A DNA stretch of 64,000 bases from Pseudomonas marginalis (GTDB taxonomy: Bacteria; Pseudomonadota; Gammaproteobacteria; Pseudomonadales; Pseudomonadaceae). The notes beneath the pieces are model-generated. The model worked only from the letters and a program-made list of their open reading frames with translations. It had not been told where the DNA came from and made no database searches. Shown here piece after piece: positions 8,800 through 17,915 of the stretch (the first letter of the stretch is position 1; every line of letters begins with the position of its first letter). The stretch lies in the NCBI RefSeq assembly GCF_008692035.1, contig NZ_VTFG01000002.1, positions 1,922,001 through 1,986,000 on the forward strand, in the 5' to 3' direction. The position numbers were made by a program, and so were the translations under genes.

Positions 8800-9751
8800 T
8801 TTGGGCGAGCCTCCGCTCAAGCCGGCTGGCCATTTTCGACAGCGGCAGGTTGATCAGCAGGTACAGCCCTGCGACGCAGAACAGGATTTCAAACGGCGAG
8901 AACGAGGTGGTGATCACTTCGCGACCGCTTTTGAGCAGCTCGGTAATCGCGATCACCGAGACCAGCGAGGTGTCTTTCACCAGGCTGATAAATTGCCCGG
9001 CCAGCGGCGGCAACACGCGCTTGAAGGCCTGCGGCAGCACCACATGACGCATCGACTGGCTGGCGCTCAGGCCCAGGGAGCGAGCCGCCTCGTTCTGGCC
9101 ACGGGTGATGGACTGCACGCCGGCACGGACGATTTCCGCCACATACGCGCCGGTGAACAGCGACAGCGCGGCGATCCCGGCGAATTCCCGGGACAGGTTG
9201 AGCACCGTGCCGATAAAGAAGTAGAAAATAAAGATCTGCACCAACAGCGGCGTGCCACGCACCAGCTCGACGTAGATCGTCGACAGATCGCGCAGGGTCG
9301 GGTTATTGGACAGTCGGCACAACCCGGTGGCAAGACCGATCGCCAGGCCGAGAATCCCGGATACCACCGACAGCCACAACGTGGTCCACAGGCCCCACAT
9401 CAAGGGGCCCAACGCCCAATGGCGGTTAACCCCGATGACGTCGCCTTCGGCCACATCATCGCCGCGCGCCACTTGCAGGCTGTTGTCGGCCACGCTCACA
9501 CGCTGTTCGACGCCGGCATCGTTGCGCAGGGTGACTTCGGCCACATCGCCCTTGCGGACCAGCTCCACGACAGTGGAGATGTCCGCAGCGCGCTGGGACT
9601 CTTCGGCCTGGTAGGCGAAGTATTGCGGGACCCGGTTCCAGCGCCACTCGTAGGACATCAGCGAGGTGGCGTAATACAAGGCGCCGGCCAGGCCGACCAG
9701 CACGACGACGGTCAGCAGGTGCCAGGGCCATTGGGCTTTTTTCTGTTTCAT
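8792..9751 (-). CDS. polar amino-acid ABC transporter permease
   Basis: A 319-residue inner-membrane permease of the HisMQ/GlnP type. It has an unusually long N-terminal extension: one membrane helix (about 10-30) and about 90 residues of probable periplasmic sequence precede the core. The coupling helix is visible as NEAARSLGLSASQSM, with the conserved ELVRGTPLLVQ earlier. Only one permease gene is present, so it may work as a homodimer or with an unlinked partner. Its 3' end overlaps the ATPase gene; the nearer binding-protein gene lies 94 bp upstream. Confidence 0.92.
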   Translation of the reverse strand: MKQKKAQWPWHLLTVVVLVGLAGALYYATSLMSYEWRWNRVPQYFAYQAEESQRAADISTVVELVRKGDVAEVTLRNDAGVEQRVSVADNSLQVARGDDVAEGDVIGVNRHWALGPLMWGLWTTLWLSVVSGILGLAIGLATGLCRLSNNPTLRDLSTIYVELVRGTPLLVQIFIFYFFIGTVLNLSREFAGIAALSLFTGAYVAEIVRAGVQSITRGQNEAARSLGLSASQSMRHVVLPQAFKRVLPPLAGQFISLVKDTSLVSVIAITELLKSGREVITTSFSPFEILFCVAGLYLLINLPLSKMASRLERRLAQSD

Positions 9752-9845
9752 CTACTCAGCATCCAAAAAAATCGAGGCCCGCACACCTGATGTGGCGAGC
9801 GGGCTCCCCACATCAAGCCCTCTCACACCAGAAAACAGTCCCGCT

Positions 9846-10646
9846 TTATTCCATGTCCTTGAGCCACTCGGAGCTCTTGAACCACTTGTCATGGATGCGA
9901 TCGTAGGTGCCGTCGTTCTTGATCTGGTGCAGGAAGTTGTTGATGAAGTTGATGCTGTCGTAGTCACCCTTCTTCAGGCCGAACGCCAGGGGTTCAAAGG
10001 TGAAGGGTTCTTCAAGGAACACCAGCTTGCCGTTACCGACTTTTTTCTCGGCGACCACGTTGTACGGCGCGTCATACACGAAGGCATCGGCCTTGCCGTT
10101 GACCACGTCCAGCACACCTTCCTGCTCGTTGTCATAGCCGTGGTACTTGGCCTTGGAGATCAGCTTCTTGGCGACCATCTCACCGGTGGTGCCGAGCTTG
10201 GAGGTCAGGCGGTACTTCTCGTCGTTCAGGTCTTTGTAGGACTTGATGGTGCCTTCCAGGTCCTTGCGGATCAGCAGGGTCTGGCCAACCACGATGAAGG
10301 GTTCGCTGAAGTTCAGGCGCAGGTTGCGTTCCTGGGTCAGGGTCATGCCGCTGCCGATCATGTCGAACTTGCCGGTGAGGAACGCCGGGATGATGCCGTC
10401 ATAGCCGGTGGACACCAGCTCCAGCTTGACGCCCATGGACTTGGCCATGGCCTTGAGGATATCGACCTCGAACCCAATGATTTCGCCGCGTTTGTCGGTC
10501 ATTTCGAACGGCATGTAGGTCGGGTCCATGCCGACTTTCAGCGTGCCGCGCTTGACCGCATCATCGATGGCACCGGCCTGGGCGGCATTGGCCGAAACCA
10601 GCGCGGCGACACCGAGCAGCAGCATCGAAAGATACTTTTTCATCAT
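9846..10646 (-). CDS. amino-acid ABC transporter periplasmic substrate-binding protein
   Basis: A 266-residue family-3 solute-binding protein with a cleavable signal peptide (MKKYLSMLLLGVAALVSANA, then AQA). It shows the family motif FEMTDKRGEIIGFEVDILKA and the glycine-rich MIGSGMTLTQERNL stretch that lines the amino-acid pocket. Two adjacent ATGs (10646 and 10643) follow AGGGGA; either could be used. It is a paralogue of the next gene upstream, sharing most binding-core motifs. It precedes the permease and ATPase in the same orientation and is the likely cognate receptor. Substrate not determinable here. Confidence 0.92.
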   Translation of the reverse strand: MMKKYLSMLLLGVAALVSANAAQAGAIDDAVKRGTLKVGMDPTYMPFEMTDKRGEIIGFEVDILKAMAKSMGVKLELVSTGYDGIIPAFLTGKFDMIGSGMTLTQERNLRLNFSEPFIVVGQTLLIRKDLEGTIKSYKDLNDEKYRLTSKLGTTGEMVAKKLISKAKYHGYDNEQEGVLDVVNGKADAFVYDAPYNVVAEKKVGNGKLVFLEEPFTFEPLAFGLKKGDYDSINFINNFLHQIKNDGTYDRIHDKWFKSSEWLKDME

Positions 10647-10696
10647 CAAGTCCCCTGAACGATTCTTATACGGTCGGCGCGCAAAAGGGCTGCACC

Positions 10697-10725
10697 AATT
10701 CGGGGTGCGATCCTAACCCACTCAT
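10697..10725 (-). promoter_or_regulatory. duplicated promoter segment upstream of the first binding-protein gene
   Basis: Read on the minus strand, this contains GAGTGGG-TAGGAT-CGC followed by CCCC and AATT. The same block occurs upstream of the paralogous gene at 11685-11714. TAGGAT fits a sigma70 -10 element. A TTGTGA lies about 16 bp upstream here. Confidence 0.45.
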
Positions 10726-10853
10726 TGCCTGTCACAAAGGTTTCACGGGTATTTGTTATCTGCGTATGTCGGAAAAGTCCCACAACAACGCAGCCAGCTG
10801 CTGGGATAGACGCTTGCGTTGGCAGCGCTGGCAACGGATTGATGTGTAAGAAG

Positions 10854-11663
10854 TTATGACTTCCAGTCGACCTCTACCAGCCAGTCCATGTCCTTGAACC
10901 ACTTGTCGTGCAAGCGATCGTAGGTCCCGTCCTGGGCGACTTGATTGAGGAAATGGTTGATCCAGTTGAGGCTGTCAAAATCGCCTTTCTTCACGCCAAA
11001 CGCCAAGGGCTCAAAGGTGAACGGCTGTTCAAGCGCCAGCAGCTCGCGGTTTTCCGGCAGGCTCAGGGCGATCAGGTTGTAGGGCGCATCATAAATAAAG
11101 GCATCGGCGGCACCGTTCACCACTTGGCGCACAGCTTCCCGGGGCGTTGCAAAACTGCTCAAGCGCGCCGCCCCCAGGAAGCGTTGCGCCGCCGCCTCGC
11201 CAGTGGTGCCCTGGACGGTGGTGACACGGTAAGTGGCGTCGTCCAGGTCTTCGACACTGGCGACCTTGTCCTTCAGGCTGGGGTGCAGCAACACGGTTTG
11301 CCCCACCACGATAAAGGAGTCGCTGAAATTCAGCTTCAGGTTGCGCTCCTGGGTGACGGTCATGCCGCTGCCGATCAGGTCGAACTTTTTCGCCTGCAGC
11401 CCAGGCAGCAACTCGGTATAGGGCACGCTGACCAATTCAAGCTCAACGCCCAGGGCCTGGCTCATCACCTTGAGCAGGTCGATTTCAAAGCCAACGATAC
11501 GACCCTCTTTATCGGTCATTTCAAAGGGGACATAGGTGGGCGTAGTACCCACTTTCAACACACCACGCCGAACCGCATCGTCGATGGCACCGGCCTGCAC
11601 CAGACCAGCGTGAATCAATGCAATAACGCCGATCAGCAATGCCGAACAATACCTTTTGATCAT
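10854..11663 (-). CDS. amino-acid ABC transporter periplasmic substrate-binding protein (paralogue)
   Basis: A 269-residue family-3 solute-binding protein with a signal peptide (hydrophobic stretch ALLIGVIALIHAGLVQA). It shares FEMTDKEGRIVGFEIDLLK, LIGSGMTVTQERNLKLNFS and the DFDSLNWINHFL region with the neighbouring binding protein, so the two are products of a local duplication. The ATG at 11663 follows GGGGGA; the in-frame start 18 bp upstream lacks that support. Together the two genes could widen the ligand range of the single permease/ATPase pair. It has its own promoter-like segment, so it may be regulated separately. Confidence 0.9.
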   Translation of the reverse strand: MIKRYCSALLIGVIALIHAGLVQAGAIDDAVRRGVLKVGTTPTYVPFEMTDKEGRIVGFEIDLLKVMSQALGVELELVSVPYTELLPGLQAKKFDLIGSGMTVTQERNLKLNFSDSFIVVGQTVLLHPSLKDKVASVEDLDDATYRVTTVQGTTGEAAAQRFLGAARLSSFATPREAVRQVVNGAADAFIYDAPYNLIALSLPENRELLALEQPFTFEPLAFGVKKGDFDSLNWINHFLNQVAQDGTYDRLHDKWFKDMDWLVEVDWKS

Positions 11664-11684
11664 GAATCCCCCTGTGACCAAGTC

Positions 11685-11714
11685 AAATTTGGGGGGCGAT
11701 CCTACCCCACTCGC
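11685..11714 (-). promoter_or_regulatory. duplicated promoter segment upstream of the second binding-protein gene
   Basis: Minus-strand block GAGTGGGGTAGGATCGCC followed by a C-run and AAATTT. It nearly matches the segment at 10697-10725. TAGGAT is the candidate -10 element. Confidence 0.45.
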
Positions 11715-11806
11715 GGGTACGCAAATACGCCTCGCACAAGGGACTTTTGTTTCGAAATAACAAGGAGTTAGGGCGGTAGAAAAACGCTGTAGGACCAGCG
11801 CTTCGA

Positions 11807-11835
11807 ACGCCCCCGAAGTGAACCCTCGGGGGCGT
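11807..11835 (-). terminator. hairpin downstream of opgH
   Basis: Inverted repeat ACGCCCCCGA / TCGGGGGCGT with a 9-nt loop, immediately 3' of the opgH stop. No T-run follows, so termination efficiency is uncertain; it may protect the opgGH mRNA instead. Confidence 0.5.
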
Positions 11836-11840
11836 CTGAA

Positions 11841-14411
11841 TCAGGCCGGTTGGGCCTGGGACGACAGCGGTTGCAGCGGCAGTAACGGCGCGTGCGGGTC
11901 GGCCTTGATCGAGTTCCGCCAGGCAGCGAGCCACTCGGCATGCCCTTCGCTCCAGACCTGCTCATGCAAGCGGGCCAGGGCTACCGGGTCGCTGAGCAAC
12001 GCCAGGCGTTCGCCGTTGTTGAGGCCGGCAGGGCCGACTTTCAACGCGTGGCGCACACGTTCGGTACGCAGGTACTCGATGGGCTCGGCCTGACCGTGAC
12101 GCGAGGTCGCCAGGGCACAGGCCAGTGCGTTCTGCTGCGGGTCGACCACCGAGCGCACAAAGCCGTCTTTCAGCGCGTGCCAACGGTTTTCGTGGGTGTA
12201 CTTGTCGGTGGACAGCAACGCTTGCGGCGGATTGTATTCCTCAGGGATCAGGAACAGGCTCTCATCGCGGGACTTCAGTCCGAGGTTGACCCGGCTGGAG
12301 ATCACCGACACCGGGATCGACAGCATCAACGAACCCACGATCGGCACCAGCCACCACAGGAAGCTCGGGTTCAACCACACCACCAGCAGGGCCCAGAAGA
12401 AGCCAAGCAAGGTCTGCGTGCCGTGACGCTTGATCGCTTCGCCCCACGGGGTGGAGTCGTCGTCACGCTGCGGCGAGTTCCAGGTCGCGGCCCAGCCGAG
12501 GAACGCGGCGAGCACGAAACGGGTGTGGAAAATCATCCGCACCGGCGCCAGCAGCATGGAGAACAGCATCTCCAGCAGCATGGACATCGTCACCTTGAAC
12601 TTGCCACCGAACTCTTTCGCGCCCTTGGCCCAGATCAGGATGATGCTCAGCAATTTCGGCAGGAACAGCAGCACGATGGTGGTGGAGAACAGCGCCACCG
12701 CCTTGTCCGGGTGCCATTGCGGCCACAGCGGGTACAACTGGCGTGGCGCCATGAAGTACTGCGGCTCCATCAGGGTGTTGACCGCCAGCAAGGCCGTCGA
12801 CAGCACCAGGAACAGGAACCACAACGGCGCCGACAGGTAGGACATCACACCGGTCAGGAACACCGCGCGGTGCACCGGGTGCATGCCCTTGACCAGGAAC
12901 AGGCGGAAGTTCATCAGGTTGCCGTGGCACCAGCGACGGTCACGCTTGAGTTCATCCAGCAGGTTCGGCGGCAGTTCTTCGTAGCTGCCCGGCAGGTCGT
13001 AGGCAATCCACACGCCCCAGCCGGCACGGCGCATCAGCGCCGCTTCAACGAAGTCGTGGGACAGGATGGAGCCGGCGAATGCACCTTTACCCGGCAATGG
13101 CGCCAGGGCGCAGTGCTCGATAAACGGTTTCATGCGGATGATCGCGTTGTGACCCCAGTAGTGGGATTCACCCAACTGCCAGAAGTGCAGGCCGGCGGTG
13201 AACAGCGGGCCGTACACCCGGGTGGCGAATTGCTGCATGCGCGCATACAGGGTGTCCATGCCCGACGCACGCGGCGCGGTCTGGATAATCCCGGCATCCG
13301 GCGTGGCTTCCATCAGGCGCACCAGGCTGGTCAGGCATTCGCCGCTCATCACGCTGTCGGCGTCGAGAACCACCATGTACTTGTAGTCGCCGCCCCAACG
13401 ACGGCAGAAGTCGTCGAGGTTGCCGCTTTTACGCTTCACGCGACGGCGACGGCGGCGATAGAAGATCTTGCCGAAGCCACCCGCCTCACGGCAAACGTCG
13501 AGCCAGGCTTGCTGCTCGGCGATGCAGATGTCGGCCTCGTTACTGTCGCTGAGCACGAAGAAGTCGAAACGATCGAGGTCACCGGTGGCGGCCACCGATT
13601 CGAACGTCGCGCGCAAACCGGCGAATACCCGCGGCACATCTTCGTTGCAGATCGGCATGACCAGCGCGGTGCGCGCGTCTTTCGGGATCGGCTCGTCGCC
13701 GGCACTTTTACCGGAAATCCGGTATTTATCGTGGCCGGTGAGCAGTTCGAGGAAGCCCATCAATGCAGTCCAGAAACCGGCCGAGACCCAGCAGAACAGG
13801 ATCCCGAACATGATCAGGATGCTGGTCTGCAGGGCGTAAGGCAGCACCTGGGTGGCGGTTTGCAGCAGGGTCTGGTTGCGGATCTCGTCGAAGTCGACCA
13901 GCGACCAGCCCTGGTACGGCATGATGCCTTTCATGTACCAGCCGGCCACGATGGTCTGGCCGAGCATCAGCACCAGCAGGATATAACGACGAATCGAACC
14001 CACGGTACGCCAACGGGCTGCCGGCAATACGCGCTCATCCTTCGGCGGGGTCGGCGGGTTGCTGCGGCCGGTGATCCGCCGCCAGCCGCGCACCAGGATA
14101 TTGGTGCGCCACGGTTCAGGCACCACGCGGGTACGGCGGATGGGCGGCGTGGCCTTGAGGCACACGCGCCCACTGGCGTCGAGCCCGAGCATTTCGGCGT
14201 CTTGCAGCTCTTCGGCCGTGCTGAGGGTCAAGCGGGGACCCACCGACGCCTGGGCGGCGTCGACGGGTGCATCGAACGCCTTGGACGACAAGCGCTCGTG
14301 CAACTCGGTGAAGGATGTGCAGCCCGCCAACTCGGCGCGCTGCTCAGCGGTCATCGGAAGATGCGCCAGGTACTCGGAGAGAGTCTCTGGCTGGACTTGA
14401 GAATTACTCAT
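11841..14411 (-). CDS. opgH: glucans biosynthesis glucosyltransferase OpgH (MdoH)
   Basis: An 856-residue polytopic inner-membrane GT2-family enzyme that builds the beta-1,2-glucose backbone of osmoregulated periplasmic glucans from UDP-glucose. The cytoplasmic catalytic loop shows the D,D,D,(Q/R)XXRW pattern: LVMPICNED, VVLDADSVMSGE, HDFVEAALMRRAG and RRWCHGNLMNF. Flanking membrane helices lie near residues 145-165, 190-215 and in the 510-700 range. The start overlaps the opgG stop by 8 bp (ATGAGTAA), which couples translation of the pair. Length agrees with other pseudomonad OpgH. Confidence 0.97.
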   Translation of the reverse strand: MSNSQVQPETLSEYLAHLPMTAEQRAELAGCTSFTELHERLSSKAFDAPVDAAQASVGPRLTLSTAEELQDAEMLGLDASGRVCLKATPPIRRTRVVPEPWRTNILVRGWRRITGRSNPPTPPKDERVLPAARWRTVGSIRRYILLVLMLGQTIVAGWYMKGIMPYQGWSLVDFDEIRNQTLLQTATQVLPYALQTSILIMFGILFCWVSAGFWTALMGFLELLTGHDKYRISGKSAGDEPIPKDARTALVMPICNEDVPRVFAGLRATFESVAATGDLDRFDFFVLSDSNEADICIAEQQAWLDVCREAGGFGKIFYRRRRRRVKRKSGNLDDFCRRWGGDYKYMVVLDADSVMSGECLTSLVRLMEATPDAGIIQTAPRASGMDTLYARMQQFATRVYGPLFTAGLHFWQLGESHYWGHNAIIRMKPFIEHCALAPLPGKGAFAGSILSHDFVEAALMRRAGWGVWIAYDLPGSYEELPPNLLDELKRDRRWCHGNLMNFRLFLVKGMHPVHRAVFLTGVMSYLSAPLWFLFLVLSTALLAVNTLMEPQYFMAPRQLYPLWPQWHPDKAVALFSTTIVLLFLPKLLSIILIWAKGAKEFGGKFKVTMSMLLEMLFSMLLAPVRMIFHTRFVLAAFLGWAATWNSPQRDDDSTPWGEAIKRHGTQTLLGFFWALLVVWLNPSFLWWLVPIVGSLMLSIPVSVISSRVNLGLKSRDESLFLIPEEYNPPQALLSTDKYTHENRWHALKDGFVRSVVDPQQNALACALATSRHGQAEPIEYLRTERVRHALKVGPAGLNNGERLALLSDPVALARLHEQVWSEGHAEWLAAWRNSIKADPHAPLLPLQPLSSQAQPA

Positions 14412-16140
14412 CGGCAGGCAACTGATAGCTCCAGGTTTCGGTCAGGACTTGCTCGGTCTTGATCGGCTCCGGTGTGGCTGGGGCAGCTTCTGGCTGCTTG
14501 GCTTCCTTGTCTTTCGCGTCTTTCTTGGCCTGTTTCTCGTGTTGCTTGGCCAGGACCTTGTCGGCCTTCAGCACCTGGGTCGAAACATGCTCAGGCTCAG
14601 GCGGCGTGATGTCCTGGACCAGGGCTGCACGCATCTCGGTCGGCTTGCCTGCGTCCTTGATCTTCATACGCAGGGTCAGGCGCCAGCCTTTGGTGTGTTC
14701 GTTGTAGCGCACGCTGTTTTCTACCAGCTCGGCATTGTCACTCACGCTCACCTGGCTGCGCACCGGGGCGTCCGGCAGCAGTTTCTTCAGGGACGGGCCC
14801 TCGAAGTCCACCAGGTACGCCACGCTGCCATCCGGCTGACGGATCAGGTTGGATTGCTTCACATCACCGGTGGAGCGCAGGGTCTGCTTGACCCAGGCGC
14901 TGTCCGGCGAGTGGAACGCGGCATCATCGAGGGTCCAGTGCAGGCGGTAGGCCACTTCCAGCGGCTTGCCGACTTCCGGCAACTCCGCCGGGCTCCAGAA
15001 TGCAACGATGTTGTCGTTGGTTTCGTCGGCAGTCGGGATCTCGACCAGGTCGACGGAGCCCTTGCCCCAGTCGCCTTCAGGCTCGATCCACGCGCTTGGA
15101 CGCTTGTCGTAGTTGTCGTCGAGGTCTTCATAGTGGCTGAAGTTGCGACCCCGTTGCAGCAGGCCGAACCCACGCGGGTTCTCCACGGTGAAGTTGCTGA
15201 CCGACAGGTGTTTAGGGTTGTTCAGGGGGCGCCAGATCCACTCGCCGTTGCCGGCATGGATCGACAGGCCGCTGGAGTCATGCAGCTCGCGACGGTAGTT
15301 GAGCACCTTGGACGGCTGGTTGGCGCCGAACAGGAACATGGAGGTCAACGGGGCAACGCCCAGTTTGCTGACCTTGTCACGCAGGAACATCTGGGATTTC
15401 ACATCGACAACCGTGTCGGTGCCCGGACGCAGGATCAGGCGATAGGCGCCGGTCGCACGTGGGGAATCCAGCAGGGCAAAGATCACCAGGTGCTTGTCAC
15501 CCGGTTTTGGACGCTCGATCCAGAACTCGGTGAAACGCGGGAATTCTTCACCCGACGGCAGCGCGGTATCGATCGCCATGCCACGGGCGGACAGGCCATA
15601 GACCTGGTCCTTGCCGACGACGCGGAAATAGCTGGCGCCGAGCATGGTCATGATTTCGTCTTGCTTGTCGCCCTTGTTGATCGGATACAGCACACGGAAA
15701 CCGGCGTAACCCAGCTGCTCGGTGGCTTTAGGATCAAACTTCACGTCACCGAAATCGAAGCGAGTCGGGTCGTATTTGATTTCCTGGACGCTGTCGGCGG
15801 TCACTTCGTTGATTTTCACCGGTGTATCGAAATGCATACCCTGGTGATAGAAGGACAACTTGAACGGGGTGTTCTGATCGGCCCATTCGGCTTTTTCGTT
15901 GCGGAAACGAATCTTCTGGTAGTCCGCGAACTTCATTTCGCGGAATTCGTTCGGCAGATTGCTGCGCGGAGCTTCGTATTTCTGCCCGGCCAGCTCTTTT
16001 GCCTTGGCCGACACATCATCCAGACTGAATGCCCACAGTTGACCCGCGCCGAACAGGCAAAACAGGGCAGAGCCCGTCACCAGTGCGTTTCGTAACCGTT
16101 TGGCAGACAATTTTGGTGCATTACAGGGACTAACAATCAC
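14404..16140 (-). CDS. opgG: periplasmic glucans biosynthesis protein OpgG (MdoG)
   Basis: A 578-residue periplasmic protein needed with OpgH to make and branch osmoregulated periplasmic glucans. An N-terminal signal (ALVTGSALFCLFGAGQLWAF) is followed by the OpgG beta-sandwich domain (for example ASYFRVVGKDQVYGLSARG and EFPRFTEFWIERP) and an Ig-like C-terminal domain. The tail is Lys/Ala/Pro-rich. I use the GTG at 16140, which has GAGGG 6 bp upstream; a further 9 residues could be added in frame. First gene of the opgGH operon. Confidence 0.95.
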   Translation of the reverse strand: MIVSPCNAPKLSAKRLRNALVTGSALFCLFGAGQLWAFSLDDVSAKAKELAGQKYEAPRSNLPNEFREMKFADYQKIRFRNEKAEWADQNTPFKLSFYHQGMHFDTPVKINEVTADSVQEIKYDPTRFDFGDVKFDPKATEQLGYAGFRVLYPINKGDKQDEIMTMLGASYFRVVGKDQVYGLSARGMAIDTALPSGEEFPRFTEFWIERPKPGDKHLVIFALLDSPRATGAYRLILRPGTDTVVDVKSQMFLRDKVSKLGVAPLTSMFLFGANQPSKVLNYRRELHDSSGLSIHAGNGEWIWRPLNNPKHLSVSNFTVENPRGFGLLQRGRNFSHYEDLDDNYDKRPSAWIEPEGDWGKGSVDLVEIPTADETNDNIVAFWSPAELPEVGKPLEVAYRLHWTLDDAAFHSPDSAWVKQTLRSTGDVKQSNLIRQPDGSVAYLVDFEGPSLKKLLPDAPVRSQVSVSDNAELVENSVRYNEHTKGWRLTLRMKIKDAGKPTEMRAALVQDITPPEPEHVSTQVLKADKVLAKQHEKQAKKDAKDKEAKQPEAAPATPEPIKTEQVLTETWSYQLPADE

Positions 16141-16406
16141 GAGCAACCCTCGCCGAAAACAGATCAAAAAACCAACGGCCAGCTATCTATATGCCAGGTT
16201 GGCGAGCATTGTTCCGACTCCCCTGGGGCAAAATGATTCCCCAGTGGTTACCGGACAAGTCTCTACCTAAGTCAAAAATGGACCAAACAACGCTGATCCC
16301 CGTAGCGCGCGATTATCTAGTAGCCCGCGAGACAACGCATCAGGGACAACGAAGTATTTGTAGCGAAACCCTACGTTTTTAGGCATTAAAGTCGTTTTTA
16401 ATACAT
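16141..16406. other. intergenic region between opgG and dtd
   Basis: A 266-bp AT-richer spacer holding the opgG promoter and leader. I see no REP element, hairpin with T-run, or convincing small gene. A 63-codon frame on the plus strand has no ribosome site or family resemblance. Confidence 0.5.
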
Positions 16407-16844
16407 TCATGTCTGTAAGAGAAAGGTCACAGGGCCATCATTGACCAAATGCACCTGCATATCCGCACCAAAACGCCCCGAGGCCACCTTGCCATGCAAT
16501 TGTTGCGCTTGTAACAGCAAGTGATCAAAAAGCGCCGCTCCCAGGGCCGGCGGCGCAGCGGTTGAGAAGCTTGGCCGCAGGCCGCTCTTGGTATCCGCCG
16601 CCAGGGTGAACTGCGACACCAGCAGCAATCCCCCATCGATATCCTTCAACGACAGGTTCATCTTGCCCTCGTCGTCGCTGAATACCCGGTAGTTAAGCAG
16701 CTTGTGCAGCAGTTTGTCGGCACTCTCGGGCGTATCTGCAGGTTCGACGGCCACCAGCACCAGTAAACCCTGGTCGATAGCCCCGACGATTTCGCCCGCC
16801 ACTTCGACCCGGGCGCCACGCACCCGTTGCAGCAAGGCCTTCAT
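16407..16844 (-). CDS. dtd: D-aminoacyl-tRNA deacylase Dtd
   Basis: A 145-residue Dtd. It hydrolyses D-aminoacyl-tRNAs and glycyl-tRNA(Ala), removing mischarged D-amino acids. The family motifs are present: SQFTLAADTKSGLRPSF (active-site SQFTL) near residue 78 and the cross-subunit NDGPVTF near the C-terminus, which contains the Gly-cisPro type motif region. Its ATG overlaps the pip stop by 4 bp, so pip and dtd form an operon as in P. aeruginosa PA5079-PA5080. Confidence 0.97.
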   Translation of the reverse strand: MKALLQRVRGARVEVAGEIVGAIDQGLLVLVAVEPADTPESADKLLHKLLNYRVFSDDEGKMNLSLKDIDGGLLLVSQFTLAADTKSGLRPSFSTAAPPALGAALFDHLLLQAQQLHGKVASGRFGADMQVHLVNDGPVTFLLQT

Positions 16845-17812
16845 GCTTCTTCTGGCGGCAGATCAAGCAGGCGCCGTGCCATTTCGCCGGTCGCGCGCAC
16901 CAGTGCATCGGTAATCCCGGGCTCGGACGCCGCATGGCCCGCTTCACGGATGACCTGCAGTTCGCTGTTCGGCCAGGCCTGATGCAGCTCCCAGGCGTTA
17001 TCCAGCGGGCAGATCATATCGTAGCGGCCATGGATGATGACGCCAGGCAGATGGGCGATCTTGTGCATATCGCGAATCAGCTGGTTGGGCTCCAGGAAGG
17101 AGTTATTGGTGAAGTAGTGGCATTCGATACGGGCGATGGACAGCGCGCGCTGAGGCTCGGAAAAGCGCTCCACGTGCTGCGGGCTCGGGCACAGGCCGAG
17201 CATGCGCCCTTCCCAGCCGGACCAGGCCTTGGCGGCGTGCATCTGGGCGATCTGGTCGTTGCCGGTCAGGCGCTTGTGGTAGGCCGCGATCATGTCGTGA
17301 CGCTCATCGGCGGGAATCGGCGCGATGTAGTCCTGCCAGTAGTCCGGGAACAAGCGGCTGGCACCGGCCTGGTAGAACCATTCGATGTCCTGGGGGCGGG
17401 CGAGGAAAATACCGCGCACGATCAGGCCATGCACACGCTCGGGGTGGGTTTGCGCGTAGGCCAGGGCCAGGGTCGAGCCCCAGGAGCCGCCGAACAGCAC
17501 CCATTTGTCGATGCCAAGATGTTCGCGGATGCGCTCGAGGTCGGCGACCAGGTCCCAGGTGGTGTTGTTTTCCAGGCTGGCGCGCGGGGTGGAACGGCCG
17601 CAGCCACGCTGGTCGAAGGTGACGATGCGGTACAGGTTGGGATCGAAATAGCAGCGGCTCTGGGCATCGCAACCGGCGCCAGGGCCACCGTGGATGAATA
17701 CGACAGGCAAGCCTTCGGGGGAGCCACTTTCATCGACATACAACGTGTGGGTGTCATCGACGGCCAGATCGTGCCGGGCGTAGGGTTTGATCTGCGGGTA
17801 CCAAGTCTGCAT
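16841..17812 (-). CDS. pip: proline iminopeptidase
   Basis: A 323-residue alpha/beta hydrolase of peptidase family S33 that removes N-terminal proline from peptides. The oxyanion HGGPGAG motif, nucleophile elbow GGSWGS, acid residue in GRYDMICP and catalytic His in EAGHAASEPG are all present, so the triad is intact. No signal peptide, hence cytoplasmic. It is the first gene of a two-gene operon with dtd. Confidence 0.95.
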   Translation of the reverse strand: MQTWYPQIKPYARHDLAVDDTHTLYVDESGSPEGLPVVFIHGGPGAGCDAQSRCYFDPNLYRIVTFDQRGCGRSTPRASLENNTTWDLVADLERIREHLGIDKWVLFGGSWGSTLALAYAQTHPERVHGLIVRGIFLARPQDIEWFYQAGASRLFPDYWQDYIAPIPADERHDMIAAYHKRLTGNDQIAQMHAAKAWSGWEGRMLGLCPSPQHVERFSEPQRALSIARIECHYFTNNSFLEPNQLIRDMHKIAHLPGVIIHGRYDMICPLDNAWELHQAWPNSELQVIREAGHAASEPGITDALVRATGEMARRLLDLPPEEA

Positions 17813-17915
17813 TGCGCGCTCCGTAGGGGGTCGGGTTCATCCCTGGGGGGACGTCTTTTATTTTGCCGTCTGGCACTATAAACCCGAATTGTGCAATGAG
17901 CATGTCCTTGAGCGC

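Noticed and set aside
9791..9835. REP element between the permease and binding-protein genes
   Set aside because: GTGGCGAGCGGGCT resembles one arm of the second REP type, but the rest has decayed and no inverted partner remains.
10680..10712. sigma54 promoter for the binding-protein gene
   Set aside because: TTGGTGC...TTTTGC is present on the minus strand, but GG and GC are 12 bp apart instead of 10.
11892..14462. An 856-codon plus-strand open frame opposite opgH
   Set aside because: Shadow of the well-supported opgH; composition is dominated by His, Gln, Arg and Val, with no motif.
16191..16382. Possible 63-codon gene between opgG and dtd
   Set aside because: No ribosome site, no recognisable domain and unusual codon use for this genome; likely chance.
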